Part shown: piece by piece, positions 22,648-34,800 of the stretch | Layout of the letters: each line of letters begins with the position of its first letter | Position numbering within the stretch: position 1 is the stretch's first letter | Notes under the pieces: generated by a model | Database searches by the model: none | What the model was told of the DNA's origin: nothing | Seen by the model: only the letters and a program-made list of their open reading frames with translations | Translations under genes and position numbers: made by a program | DNA from: Agriotes lineatus | Lineage: Eukaryota; Arthropoda; Insecta; Coleoptera; Elateridae | Length of the DNA: 64,000 nucleotides | Assembly (NCBI GenBank): GCA_940337035.1 | Contig: CALNHX010002971.1 | Location: 98,366-162,365, forward strand | Direction: 5' to 3'

Positions 22648-23607
22648 ATGGACAATGGTAATTGGCAGTACTCTCCACATGCTTATTTAAACCAATTTAG
22701 AGAAAGATTTCCTAATGTTGAAATATTAGCAACGGACTTTTTTATCAAGTACGACGTACTGTAGCTGCTTTCAGGGAAATTGGTAGTGTAGTAGACAGAG
22801 CAAGAACTGGTAGACCATTTGTGAAAACTGCGGAATAAAGTGGAGATGTCCAAAATCGAATGCAAAACGAACTCTACACATCAATGGCGAAGGCTTGCTC
22901 AAGAAGTGAATTTGAATTATGGTACTTGCCGTACAATTCTAAAAACAGATTTAAATATGCATCTATATAAACTACAAATGTATCAAGAGCTCTGGTTTTT
23001 GCAACATTTAAATAATAATGTTTTGGATTTAACTTTTTTCTGATGAGTCGTGGTTTTACTTAAATGGCTACATTAATTCACAAGTAATGCGCTTATGGAG
23101 CGCTGATAATCTACATTTCTTTCGGGAAGCTTCTTTACATTGCCCTGAAATAGGCGTTTGGATAGCGTGCTCTCGTCGGGAATTATTAATATTCTTTGAA
23201 GATACAATAACTGCCGAAAGATATCAAAATAACATTCTTGAAGAATTTTTGAATCAGCTACATGACTATGAAATTCGAAAAGAATACTTCCAACAAGATA
23301 ATGCAGCACCTCATGTAGCTGGAACCACGTTGGATCTACAGCAGTTGTTTGATGACCCATTAATTTTAAAAGATCTTTGGCCACCCAGATCTTGTGATCT
23401 CACCCTTTTGATTACTTTTTATTTCCACTTCTAAAAAATTCAGTATTTAAAACCCCTGTACATACGATTTTAGAGATAAAAGGAAGAATTGCCGAGGAAT
23501 GTAATTTAATAACTCCAGAATTGTTGCAAAGTGTCTTCGAAAATATGAATCGCCGTGTGAGGCTATGCTTGCAAGAAGAAGGAAGGCATTTTCACCACCT
23601 CTTGTAA
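22648..23607 (+). pseudogene. mariner-like (IS630-Tc1-mariner) transposase, insect FQQDNAAPH type
   Basis: From ATG at 22648 (QYSPHAYLNQFRERFPN) the frame is broken by several stops and shifts up to about 23050. Then DESWFYLNGYINSQ carries the first Asp (about 23043-23085), followed by GVWIACSRRELLIFFEDTI, YFQQDNAAPHVAGT with the second, and WPPRSCDLT with the third where relatives have SPDLT. The tail TPELLQSVFENMNRRVRLCL and HFHHLL ends at a TAA at 23605. One frameshift at about 23408 separates the last part. Terminal repeats were not found. It is a different lineage from the copies at 14, 30 and 38 kb. Confidence 0.85.
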
Positions 23608-26600
23608 ATGTGTATAAACTGTACAATGTTCTAACATTTGGCAACTTCTAATTTGTTTACAGACCGAAGTGAGGTTAAGTACACCTAACAGAACATGCAA
23701 TTTAATTTAGTAGTGTCTCCATGAACTCAAACGTTATGCTAATTTTATTTGATTAATTATGTTCTAAATACTATCCGTTGTAATTTTAATTTTCTCTTTA
23801 TTAAATTTAGTAAGTTTCCTTACAAGACTGCACTTTTATATTTAAACGTCAATAACGGCATTGATTACAATCAACAAGAATTAAATATAATTTTCTGGTG
23901 TTATAATACACATGACTTCAAAATTCCAAAGGTATCTTTGATGGAGTTACTGTTTACTCATACAAATATATTTTCAATTACAGATTAGTTACCTTTTTCT
24001 AATGACAGATAGGATGTTGACGGCTAAGACGCTGGAGCCCCTGAGCCCCTAAGAAGCAGTCGCCACTGTCAGATTGTTAGATAACATCGGTAAAAGAGTA
24101 TAGCATTCAAACATTACTTCAGTTGTTGTATTACATTAGATTATAAACCAACTAAGTTTCCTATGAGATTTAATAGAAATCTCCATTATTTTGAGAGCTA
24201 AAAGAAAATGCTTTGCATATTATGTGGTCAAATTGTCGAGGTTAATACAATCGTGAAAGCAAAATTCGAATATTTAGTTTGGATTTCGAGTTAGAGTTGA
24301 AAAATAAAAAAATAATAATTTTTATTCGACGTCATAGTTTATTTGTTTGTCAAAATATCAAAACAAAGTGCGAATTCTTTATGCACTTAGATGCACAAAG
24401 ATTAATAGTAGCACATAAGAAGACATAAGAAAGCGTCATCCAAATTTTGCAAACCAGCATTAAACAATTGGGCCAACAATATAATGAATGCAAACTTGAT
24501 TTAGAAAACGTTTTAACTACCATCAGCAACAATAATACGTTGTAAATTTCTGAATTGTATGTAAATGTATATTATTTTAAACAAAAGCTCTACTTTTTAC
24601 TAGTACTTATCTCATATTTTTTTCTGTATTCCTGCATTAGTTAGAATAATAATAATCAGAGCTGATAAAAAACGTATCTATCCTGATGATAGTTAATAAC
24701 CTCACATAATTGTTAATTCGATATAGAGTATTTTTTGTCCAGGTGTTTTTTATCCGGAGGGTTTTCTGTTCGCGGTTTTTTGTACTAAATTCTTTCTGTA
24801 TAGTTGTAATTTGATTATTACATAGGGGAAACTGCAATGTGCTTGTTTAGGGATAGTTTGAATTTGAAGTATTTTCAAATTCTCCCAGAATATGCTTAAT
24901 TCCCAAACCTTGTGTTTAAAAAAACATTACAAAATATTTAGCGATTACATAAAGGTTTTTCGTCAGCACCTTCTCTGGCAATTGAATGGACACTTTATAT
25001 CAACGTGAATTTTAAATTTTCTTTTAAAAGAAATGTATTTTTTTATTCGTTCTCTTTAATAATGGCTTGGGAATTGCATGAAGTTCTAGATTAATGGTCC
25101 TATCAATTCAAATGTTATTCACCTCTGAAAGAAGCTGAATACAATTTCAGATTGTATACGTTTTCGATGCTTATCGGGATGACGTACGCGTTGGATTAAA
25201 CACGAGCGATTATTGTTGGATGTGCGTGAGAAGAGCCTTTATTATATAATTTCTCTTCCAAAATTCTACTCATTACCATTTCTATTCTGCAATCGCCGAC
25301 TTCGTAAGCATTCTTGCGACGTCGGCTTGTAAATGTGGAGAATATATTGTAGGAGTGCTGCTCTGTCTAAAGGTAGCGAGATGGCCGCATACCAGAGCCA
25401 AAACTAATCATCTTCCGCATATAAATGAGTATTAAAATTACACATTGCCGCCCAGGCTTGATAGATAGCGATAAAATCTAGGGCCGTCACGACCATTTTA
25501 TTTAGCAATCAATTTCGACAAAAATGTAGGCAACGGGTGTAAGGTTATCATGGCGTTGGAATCTCCACGAGCTTGTCCACGTAGCTCAGTAGCAAAAGTG
25601 TCTGAAAACAATTTTTCAAAGTGCTCTGTCGTGGGCCTTGGCTTTCATTAGCGGCGCCTGCTCGTGGGTTTCTATTAAAAGTTCACAATTTGTTTTTTAC
25701 TACTTTTGGGCTTTTAGAACTTCCAAATATAGTGGAGTCTATGATCAACTCCCATAACGAGAGACGAAGTGGGCTCAAGCACTATGGTTTTATGAACTAT
25801 AATGACATTTTAAAGCCAACGTCGCCTTCTTTATAGTCTCGCTGTAATTATAACTTTTCATGTCTTCATTCTTCAGTAAATGCGTAAGTGGTGCCCCATA
25901 TAAAGCAGTAGCAAATAAACGAGATGGCTGGTTTGAAATCACGCAGCGTTATCGGAGCAGCATAGCCATTTCGCTTTCTGAACCGGTCAGAAGACCGCGA
26001 ATCGCAGGAGGATTTTTTGCTGTCCTTCTAGAGCTATCGACATGTTCAAAACTGGGATAATAAATTCAATTTTTCATTAATCATCTATACTGACTGCATG
26101 CATGCCATTCCGTAACGGTTCCGGCTGGATTCTGCCACTCTGTTTGGTTTGGCATTGCTGGATGAACTTTCAGCTAACCACTTTTATGAGTGCTTATGTT
26201 TTCGCATGCCTCATTAGTTCGAAGAAAACCAGTAGATGTTCTTTAGCGCCGTTGCTGAGGAATTTTAAAAAAATCGGCAACAAAAACTTGCCTGCTATAG
26301 CTCTGCTTGAAAATCGCAAAACGTAGCTATTTACAACACATTATGTTCTGTACTCTTTGAGTAAAAAGTATGTTGGAAATACCTCTGAGATTTGCAAATA
26401 TTCAAAGAATTTCCATGAGAAGGCATAGCAACTAATATAAAATAAGAAAGGCTAAACTAATTTGAGGAGATAAACAAACGTTTATATTTCATAACAACAC
26501 AAATTTACAATTAATGCTACGCGAACTAGATTAAGAACCATGGATGATAGTATTGGGGATGAATATGAGAAACCCCAAAGTAATGATCCGAAGAGAAAAA

Positions 26601-27854
26601 AGATACGATGAAAATGGAAGCTACAGGAATGGCCAGTAGTACATTACCGGAAAAAAATGAGACAGTGCACGCGAGCTGAACAACCAGATTGTGTTTGTGA
26701 TCGTCCGTAAACCAGCTCTCTTTTCGGTTTCTATAACCCTTAATTGAGGCTACCTTTGTTTAAATTTTATTCTGTTGATGTATTGAGATGGAATAAGTTC
26801 TCTAATTACTTAATTTAATTGTTTTGATTAATTGTATTTTGTATAAGTTAGAGCCAAATCCCAATATACACAATTCACTGTTTAATATTTTACTGTGTTC
26901 GAACTTTGCCTGTCATTAAATTACTAGGCTGGTTAAAATATGAAATGTACTGATTTAGTGCACAAAATAAATGGTTGTAGGTCCCTCTTTATATTTTATT
27001 CAACTGCAATTAATTAGAAAAATGCTAGCTCTCCGTAGAATACAAGCTCTTTAATCTCAGGGTGAGTTCCGAAGTCGTATTTTAAAATTGATCTGAAACG
27101 GTACTATACACAGTCAGTAGTTCAAATACGCGCTCGCTCAAGGTCCACAAATCTGTCAAATCACAAATCGGTTGACTAGCGCAAACAGCGGTTCATTGAA
27201 AGTTAAAATACTCGTGAAATATCATAATTCGCAAGAGTAATTATTAAAAATTTCGTGCGACAAATAACAACTTTTGTTTCTAGCAGTTACGTAGTTTGTG
27301 ACGTCCGACAGACGCCATCCAAATTTTGGCAATTGTTTCTGGACGCTCTGCTCTGATATTGCACTAATTGTAATTTTAAATGCACTGATTTATTCGAGTT
27401 TACCACTTCACATTTGCTTCGTTCATGTCCTGCAGCCTGCTTCTCAAATTGCTCTTTTGCAATGTCAACTTATTATTTTTATTTATTTAAAAGTCAACTT
27501 TGACCTCTGTGAAAACGAGCTCTGCTTTCTGCGTTCCTTACTCAACTACTTTATTATTTCTCGCATCTCTTTATCAACGCATTTACTGTTTGAATTTTTA
27601 GTTTAACATTGCAGCTACATAAAACACCCCAACTCTGTGCTTATTGAATTGGTCCATTATATTGCACTGCTAGCAGAGTCGAGTCGTGGGCTTAATACCA
27701 TTACAGTATGTCTAGCTATCAACCTTCCTGAATACCTCGGTCTGGGTCTTGCCTGTCCATCCAATATTTGGGCACTCTTTTCTTGTGCGATGTCTTTTGC
27801 TTGTTTGTAGTGGGATCTATTTCTATGTTTTCTCCAAAAGGCCATTTTCGTGGG
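23608..27854. other. no supported gene; one small CG-rich palindrome
   Basis: Mostly AT-rich. 25180-26330 is somewhat richer in GC and holds several short + frames (25621-25836, 25860-26060, 26102-26326) that match no family I know. A palindrome with arms GCCGAC/GTCGGC lies at 25295-25326. 27298-27606 is an open frame rich in hydrophobic residues with no recognisable domain. Confidence 0.4.
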
Positions 27855-28075
27855 TGAACAAATGGCCCAGCGAGCAAATGGTCGCCTCTCAGGCGGCTGG
27901 CCCGGGTTCGATTCCCAGCGACTCTAAGATTTTAAAAATCGTATTCTCCCCGGCTACCATGCTAACACTTGTGGTAGTCGTTAACCCCAAGAGAATTTTT
28001 CCTGATTTACGAGTTAAGAGGACTCATCGAATAAAGAAGTAAAAACAATTAAGAAAGTAGTAGCAAGTAGTAATA
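27855..28075 (+). mobile_element. tRNA-derived SINE (different family)
   Basis: A-box-like TGGCCCAGCGAG at 27863 and a perfect B box GGTTCGATTCC at 27905-27915, about 40 nt apart, in a GC-rich head. An unrelated body follows (GGTAGTCGTTAACCCC) and an A-rich 3' end near 28040-28075. It does not fold as a complete tRNA gene, so a SINE fits best. Only one copy was seen in the window. Confidence 0.6.
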
Positions 28076-30460
28076 TCAGTAGCTGATGAATTACCTCCAT
28101 TATCAGCACGGTTTACAGGATAATGGAAACGGTGATAACTTCCAGGTACCTACAACTGCAGTTTTTACGTCATTTAATTGAGACCTTATCAAGTTACAAC
28201 ACAACTCCCATGTCCATTTAAAAACATCCTACATGTTGTAGCAATCTATCGGGAATTATCTGCTTACATCCTACGGTAAATTTACTAATTGGTGTGTGTC
28301 AAGGAGTTGTCGCAGCTTTCTTCCGTTTTAATTGTACGTATTAAGCAACTGTTAATGTCAATTTTTGGAATGGATTTATATCAAGTCCTGCAGATAATAC
28401 AAAAAGGTTGAATTTCCAACATAACTCGACAGTTTTTGATTCTTCATTTCCAACAAGCGTAGTTATCAATGGAAATATAATTTCTAATACAAGTTAGAAA
28501 TACTAGGCAGTACTAGTGCAATTATCAATACTATGAATCCAGGTGTTCTCTCCTATTGTCTTGCTGGTTATCGTGATTCTAACAGTAGTACTGTTACTCC
28601 AACGCCTTTCCATCGTGATAAGTCAGGCCCTGCTGATTTATTGATCATAGACCTTCGGTTTTTGTTTGTTTTACGCACTAGAACGTGAAACTGTGAAAAT
28701 ACACTATTCTTACGGATTTCAAAGCCTACGCTGATTTTACAAACAATATAACGGCATGTGCCTACTTACATTTTCCCAGCCAATACATGAACATCTGGAA
28801 AATGTCGCATATTTTAAAATATGAACTTTCTCGTGTATATTTTACCTAGATATCAGCAACAACAATATGACGTGTTCAAGGTGCAGTTTGTTTGCAAAGA
28901 AGCACAATCACAATAAAAACGGGAACTTTCGCAAGTTTTTATTGCATGAAAGTAAACTATAACATGAGGGTATGTGGGTTTTCTAATTTTGACATAAACT
29001 GGAATGAGTGACTCATAATGCTCTTGTACGCTCTGCCTTGAAGTGGGTGTCTTGCCACAGCTTAAATTGGTTTTTTGAACTTGAATTTCATTTACTATAT
29101 TTTTTAGTCTACGGGGGCCGATTTATTTTTAGCGAAGCTAATTTCGAAGTTTAAATTTCTAGATAATAGGAATATTTTAAACAGTTCCAGAGAAAAACGT
29201 TTGGTTCAAAGCTATTTACCTTCTAAGTACATTAACATCACCTTGCTACTCTTACGCTGATGTTATATTTATATTATGGGTAAATTTTAACCAATAAAAA
29301 CAATACAAATTTTACGAATATATGTATAATTACAAATATTTGTTATTTATGATCAAATTTTGTGGAGTAGCAAGAAATCTGAGAACGAAATATTTTGTTC
29401 ATATTCCAATAAATTGTAGATACAGCTCCACGAAATTTTCGAAGCTCGTGACAACCTATACTTTAAACAGAATGGCTCGAAGAATACTTGTTATGTATAT
29501 CACGTGCATATTATCTAAGGGGATTAACTTTCTTTGGATCATGAGAGTAGTTTTTTTCGGTATCCCAGAAATCTGAAACTATATTCAGCTCCTTATACAA
29601 ACAAGTAGAACCGGGCGGAACATCATCTAGAAGATGTGGGTGTTTCAGCCCCTTTACAATTAACTATGTATAATTCGAAGTGTAGAACAGAAAAAATGTA
29701 AATAATATGTTTTAATTCCGTCCAATAAGCTGCATTTTTTAGAATAATTAATTGTTAAATACTTAGACCTACAATAGTATCATCCTAATTTCATACAATA
29801 CCAATTTTAATAATGTTAGAATGACTATAAAGTGGTAGTTATAAAAAGAACAAAAGGATTCTTTTCTGGCGGTCATTTGTTTGCATTTGCATAACGAACT
29901 TTTCAGAAACGTGACTATTGTGTTGCAATAATATAACTATATTCAAATACAAATTGCTGATTGCCATACCATGCTGTCGATTTTAATGAATATGCTTGTT
30001 GACTCCTAACTGAATTCTATTCATCAACGAGAGGGCATAATTCCCAAGCAATTTTGAAACAATATCTATAGAAATTGCAATACTTTCTATTTTATGCATT
30101 CAGAAAACATTTGGTGAAGCGAAACGTTATTCTGTTGCCGCGCTTTCAACATGTATTCTGTAGCACTGTATTTAGTACCCAAGCTTTTTTCCATTGTATA
30201 TATTTTTTTATTCACAATAAGCCGTTGTCTGTAGAGACTTCGCGAGGCCAGCGTCCGATTTTCTTCACAGTGTGCAATTGAAGTTGAAATTGAAATTATC
30301 TGCAAAGTACGAGAGGCGATTTTTATGTAATCTATCTACCAATGAAAACAATGACAAATGAAAACGGATGTTTAAACGTTAAGTAGTGTCAACTTTTATC
30401 AATATTTTGACCAAGGGATGTTGAAATTGAAAGATATTTGTAGTTTTTGCAGCGGTTTGA
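28076..30460. other. AT-rich stretch with no supported feature
   Basis: Short frames only (29322-29576; overlapping opposite frames at 30075-30305). Nothing was recognised on either strand. Confidence 0.45.
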
Positions 30461-30470
30461 ATAGTGAAAA

Positions 30471-31858
30471 ATGAGCGATTTAAAATTGAAGCACAGGAGC
30501 GTTATGTAAGTTTTGACAAAAGAGGAAAATGATCCATGAACGAATGATTGCTGTATATGGTGAGAATGCTTCAGCATATTACCATGTAAAATTCTGGTCG
30601 GAACAGTTTCGTTGGGGTCGGGAATGAAAATGAAAACGATCCAAGACTTCATAGATCTCTTGAGGCAAAGACACAAGAAACAATAAAAAACATTTAAAGT
30701 TTGTTTGACAGATCGAAGAATAAAAGTTTCAGTTATCGCTAACGAAGTTCAGGTATCAGAGACAACAGCTCTAAAAATTTTACATGAAGATTTAGGAATT
30801 AGCAAAGTGTCAGCAAGTTGGATTCTCAAGCTCCTCACCTCCTTCTAATAAATTAAATACATTTTCAAATTTAAAAGAAATTCCCACTGGGGTTTGAACC
30901 CGCCGCATCTGCGCACCTCTCTTGAACAGAAAGGTGTTATTGTTGAAATGTTTTTACTCTTTTGTGACATTATCCTCTATCGGTTGACTTTTATTTTCGG
31001 CAAATGTAAAGCCTGACCTATGTGAAAGTTATTACTTCCTTCTATTTCAAAATTAGCCCAAAAATAAACAAATTTTTTAAGGTGCTCACCCTGTATATAT
31101 TTGTATGAAATTGTATCGGTTTCATGCGAGGTACATATATAATATGTACACAAAATATCGTCTTCCTCCGACAAATAATTTTTGAGCTATACTGCCAACA
31201 GACAGACGGAATTAAGAAAACCTCTTTTATGTCATCTAGAGACCTTGAAACGTGAAGATCTGAAGAAATCTCCGAAGGTGATTTTTTCGTTATTACAATA
31301 CTTTTTTCGTCTTTCAGACGAGGGAAGTAAAAATTGTTAGGCAAGACATTTGCCAGGAAAATTTGAATTTAAAACAAAACCGCGATTTCTTTTCGAAAAT
31401 TATCACAGGCGATGAAACCTGGGTACCCTCCAACGAAACTAGAGTCCATGAAGTGGGTGCATAAAGGGTCTCCACCACCAAAAAAGGCGAAAACGCAGTG
31501 CGCAGCGAAGAAATTGATGGCAACAGCGTTTTGGGACTGCGCGGGATTCTGTAGGTTGAGTACAAGACGAAGGGCACTACAATTTTCGGTGGTGTTTCTA
31601 ACGAGACCATTAAAATCGTCAAGCTGCCATCCGAATGAAAAGACCTAAACCTTTTGCTGAAAAAACCATACTGCTCCATGCCAATTGCAGAAATGTGGTT
31701 TCCAGCAGTTGAGACATTCGCCCTTAGTACAGATCTAGCTCCCAGAGATTTTCTTCTGATGGTGATCTAAAATCTACTATTAATGATTATTTTGAAGAGA
31801 TTTCGTTACTGCAGAAACGTTGGAGTAAGTGTATAGATGTTGAAGGAACGTATGTTGA
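30471..31858 (+). pseudogene. mariner transposase, split by a 460-bp insert
   Basis: Part 1 (30471-30847): NERFKIEAQERY, then VNENENDPR and EAKTQET, then ANEVQVSETTALKILHEDLG and ISKVSASWILKLLT, the paired helix-turn-helix region and linker. Part 2 (about 31320-31858): DFFSKIITGDETWVPSNET with the first catalytic Asp, SMKWVHKGSPPPKKAK, an HANC remnant where DNAP is expected (second Asp lost), STDLAPRDF with the third, and LLQKRWSKCIDVEGTYVD. Many stops and frameshifts. Sequence between about 30848 and 31310 is foreign. Terminal repeats were not identified. Confidence 0.8.
30848..31310 (-). mobile_element. insert in mariner, with tRNA-like B box on the minus strand
   Basis: It interrupts the mariner linker. 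At 30891-30901 the minus strand reads GGTTCAAACCC within a GC-richer stretch, a good Pol III B box, with an A/T-rich tail toward 30848, as in a SINE inserted in reverse. The rest (31030-31310) contains a CACCCTGTATAT motif resembling the ends of the element at 49369 and may be a second insert. Boundaries are approximate. Confidence 0.4.
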
Positions 31859-34800
31859 TTTCTTTTTCATTTCTCGCGGTCTTTTGTTTCATACCTAGGT
31901 AGATTACATAAAAATTTCCCCTCGTATTTATTATCAATAGGTTGCTTAAACTAGCTGTAATGCTATACAGTTTTATGGAGAGTCCTTTATAAATACATGC
32001 TGTAGCGGTCCTAATACATATATCATTTCCGTTTTTCCAATTTTTACAGTACATTCGGCCACTTTTCACATCGTTGTGTACTTCATTTTGCCTATATATG
32101 AGTTTTACCTATACTTCCAATGCTGTGAGACCCATTTTTAGAACTCCTCCTGGGTGATGACGTTTAGTGAACGAATTTTCCATAATCTGGTGCAGATTTG
32201 GTTTTTATGGTTCTACGAATTGCTGCACCCTTCTGCTTAAATCAGGATTTCATAGTATTTAGTAACACAACCACCTGTAGGCTGCCAAAAATCTCTGACT
32301 GTTTTTTAAGTAACCCCGATATTCTCCACGTTGCCTTTGAGGGATTCACAATAACCTTTAAATGCTAAAGGTGGCGCAAATTGATATCCATCGCCTGATG
32401 AGCTGTATTTTTTGTTCTACCTTTTGAGGACTTGGGGTGCAGCATTCACCATTGCGTTTCCCTCTGCGATTGAAATCGCTTCGCTTTTCGTTTAGCGTTT
32501 ATTGTATAGGTTACTAATTGCTGACTTTACAACTAGTATGCAAGCAGTTGTTTACTAATTTTATATGATTTGTGATTTTTTCAATAACATTAGACGGGTG
32601 GTTTCTTTTATATATATGCGCTTTATCCGGCGATTGTGCGAAGCGCTTGCTTTATAGGCAATTATCAGTACCATATCTATAACTGCGTCTGTTCTGTAAG
32701 GCCTCATTGTACAGCGGAACCCGTGAATCATTTTACTCAGTAGTTTTTTAATGCTAGCTAACGCTTTTTCAATTAAGGCGTTTTACTACTTTGCCGAATT
32801 GGTTCAGAGCGCTCTTGTTTGTGCACATTATCGAACCTATTGATATCTTTCTTGTGTTCTTAAGATCAAGACGGTTAATTACTTTTATGTAGGTTGTTGA
32901 TTACATTGTGTTCGCTATTTTGGATCCAGGATCCTTCTATAATGTATAGTGATTCAAGTGTTTTTTATTAGGTTCTTGCTCCGTGAATTTCTTCATCGTA
33001 TTTAAGGGTTCAGATAGATCGTGACCCACCCCGCTATGAGCTAGCCGAAGCACTTATTAACGTCCTACAACAAACCAGCATCTTTCCAGCGAATGCTTTT
33101 AACCATTTGAGCCTTACAAATCGACGTAAAAAATGTTCCATATAGATAGCTGTTTACGATTCTTGGGTTGCTCTACAGAAATAACTGTTTACAGAAATTG
33201 GGGCAATACATAGATTCTTAAATATCTTTCTGAGTAGGCTTTTCGTAAACTGGCTCTAATTAAGTGTTAATGTTAGACCTAGTTCCAGAAGCCGTTTTGC
33301 TGGTTCCACTATAACGAAATGGAATCACACTCGCAACTACTATTATATTTAGCCAACTGAGATACCTTTAAAAATAAATGTTTTTTGAACCAATTAGCGT
33401 GTGATAGATGCAAATTTGAGGTTTTAGAATGTTGGCTAGTACCAAGCTCTTGTGTTAGAAGTTTCCGTCCTATAATTATTCTAATTGCTAAACCATCACG
33501 CACAAAAGTGCCAAGAAAACTGTTATGAGTGATAATTTTGATAATCAGCTCAGAGCAATGTTGAGGGAAAACAGCTTAGGAAGCTCCAGGTCAGTATCTT
33601 TTCACGTTCTCAGAACGCGTGATAAATTTGGCTATTTTAAAGATCGAGCTAGATTTATATCTAAGGAAGATGTAAATGGCGGTCGCGATGAGATCGATTT
33701 TTTTGCTGCTTGTGTAATATGAAAACAACATTCAAGGTTTTGAGTGGGTTGGTAGTTTGCAAAAGAACTCGTTCGTGGAAGTCTAAACCGTTGCAAATTT
33801 AAATTAGGAACATTAAAAGCGAATAATCGTTTTAAACAGCATAAAAGACTTGTATTTATTGAAATTTGCATGCTTGAAGGTTTAAAATCCATAACTCGAT
33901 TATGTTTTTTCACGATAATTAAGTTCACACTTTCAGGCAGTTGCCTACAAAGATAAATGATTTAGATATTCCTGGGAAACATCTCAAGGCTTTTACCCAA
34001 AACTATATCGTTTATCTTCCGAGACCAAGATGGGTCGTCGGTGTCAGAGGAATTCAATGTCCTAGAGCTGTTTCTACTCTGTGTTTAATTTTTTACGTGA
34101 AGCACAAAAGCAAAAGTAAGGGCAGATTACCCGACCAAATTACACTATCGAAATGTTCTCCGCAGCGATTCTCGCAGATGTGAACCAATTATATCCAATT
34201 TAAACGTACACAAATCGGCCAGATATGGAAGTAGGAGACGATGTTCCAATTAATAGAAAACGATAACGGACGTGTTATTCGCAGTTTACCGTTAAAGTCA
34301 TTTATCAGCAAAAAGTAATTTAATTTCCATCCAATTCCGAGCCTTTTGAGCAACCTCAGTTAATTTAAAGTCCGACGTTGGAAACTGGAGCATTTTTTTA
34401 TATTTAAATTTTAGGTAAGAGATCATTATTAGGCGGCTTCGCTGCGTGGATATTAATGATTAAGTAGGTGAATTTGATGTTCACCAATTTAATTTAATCA
34501 CGCAATGATTTGATGGAAGATTTCCATGGCATATTTTGATCTTTCTGGAATAGGAATAGGAGTTATATTTTATTAAATTTAAGTGATTAAGTTCTGAATA
34601 TTTTTAATATCCTCAGAATTTCAAATATATTTTTGCAATCTAACTAAAATGTACACGAATATAACCATAATGAATCTTGCTTCCGGGCGGAATAAGCTAC
34701 TAGAAATATTTCTAATGTAGCTGTATAAAAAGATAAAATGTTTATTATTGATGGGTTTTTAAACGAAGGAATAAATAGCAATTTGGTGTAACTGGTAAAT

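Noticed and set aside
27855..27930. tRNA gene
   Set aside because: A and B boxes are good, but no acceptor-stem pairing or anticodon arm was found and a SINE-like body follows.
31042..31679. Two minus-strand frames of 100 and 121 codons
   Set aside because: Antisense to the mariner transposase and its insert; the + strand reading explains the sequence.
32640..33060. Possible R1-like LINE reverse transcriptase on the minus strand (RPYRTDAVIDMVLIIAYKAS)
   Set aside because: Only one short segment resembles the family; neighbouring motifs could not be found in any frame.
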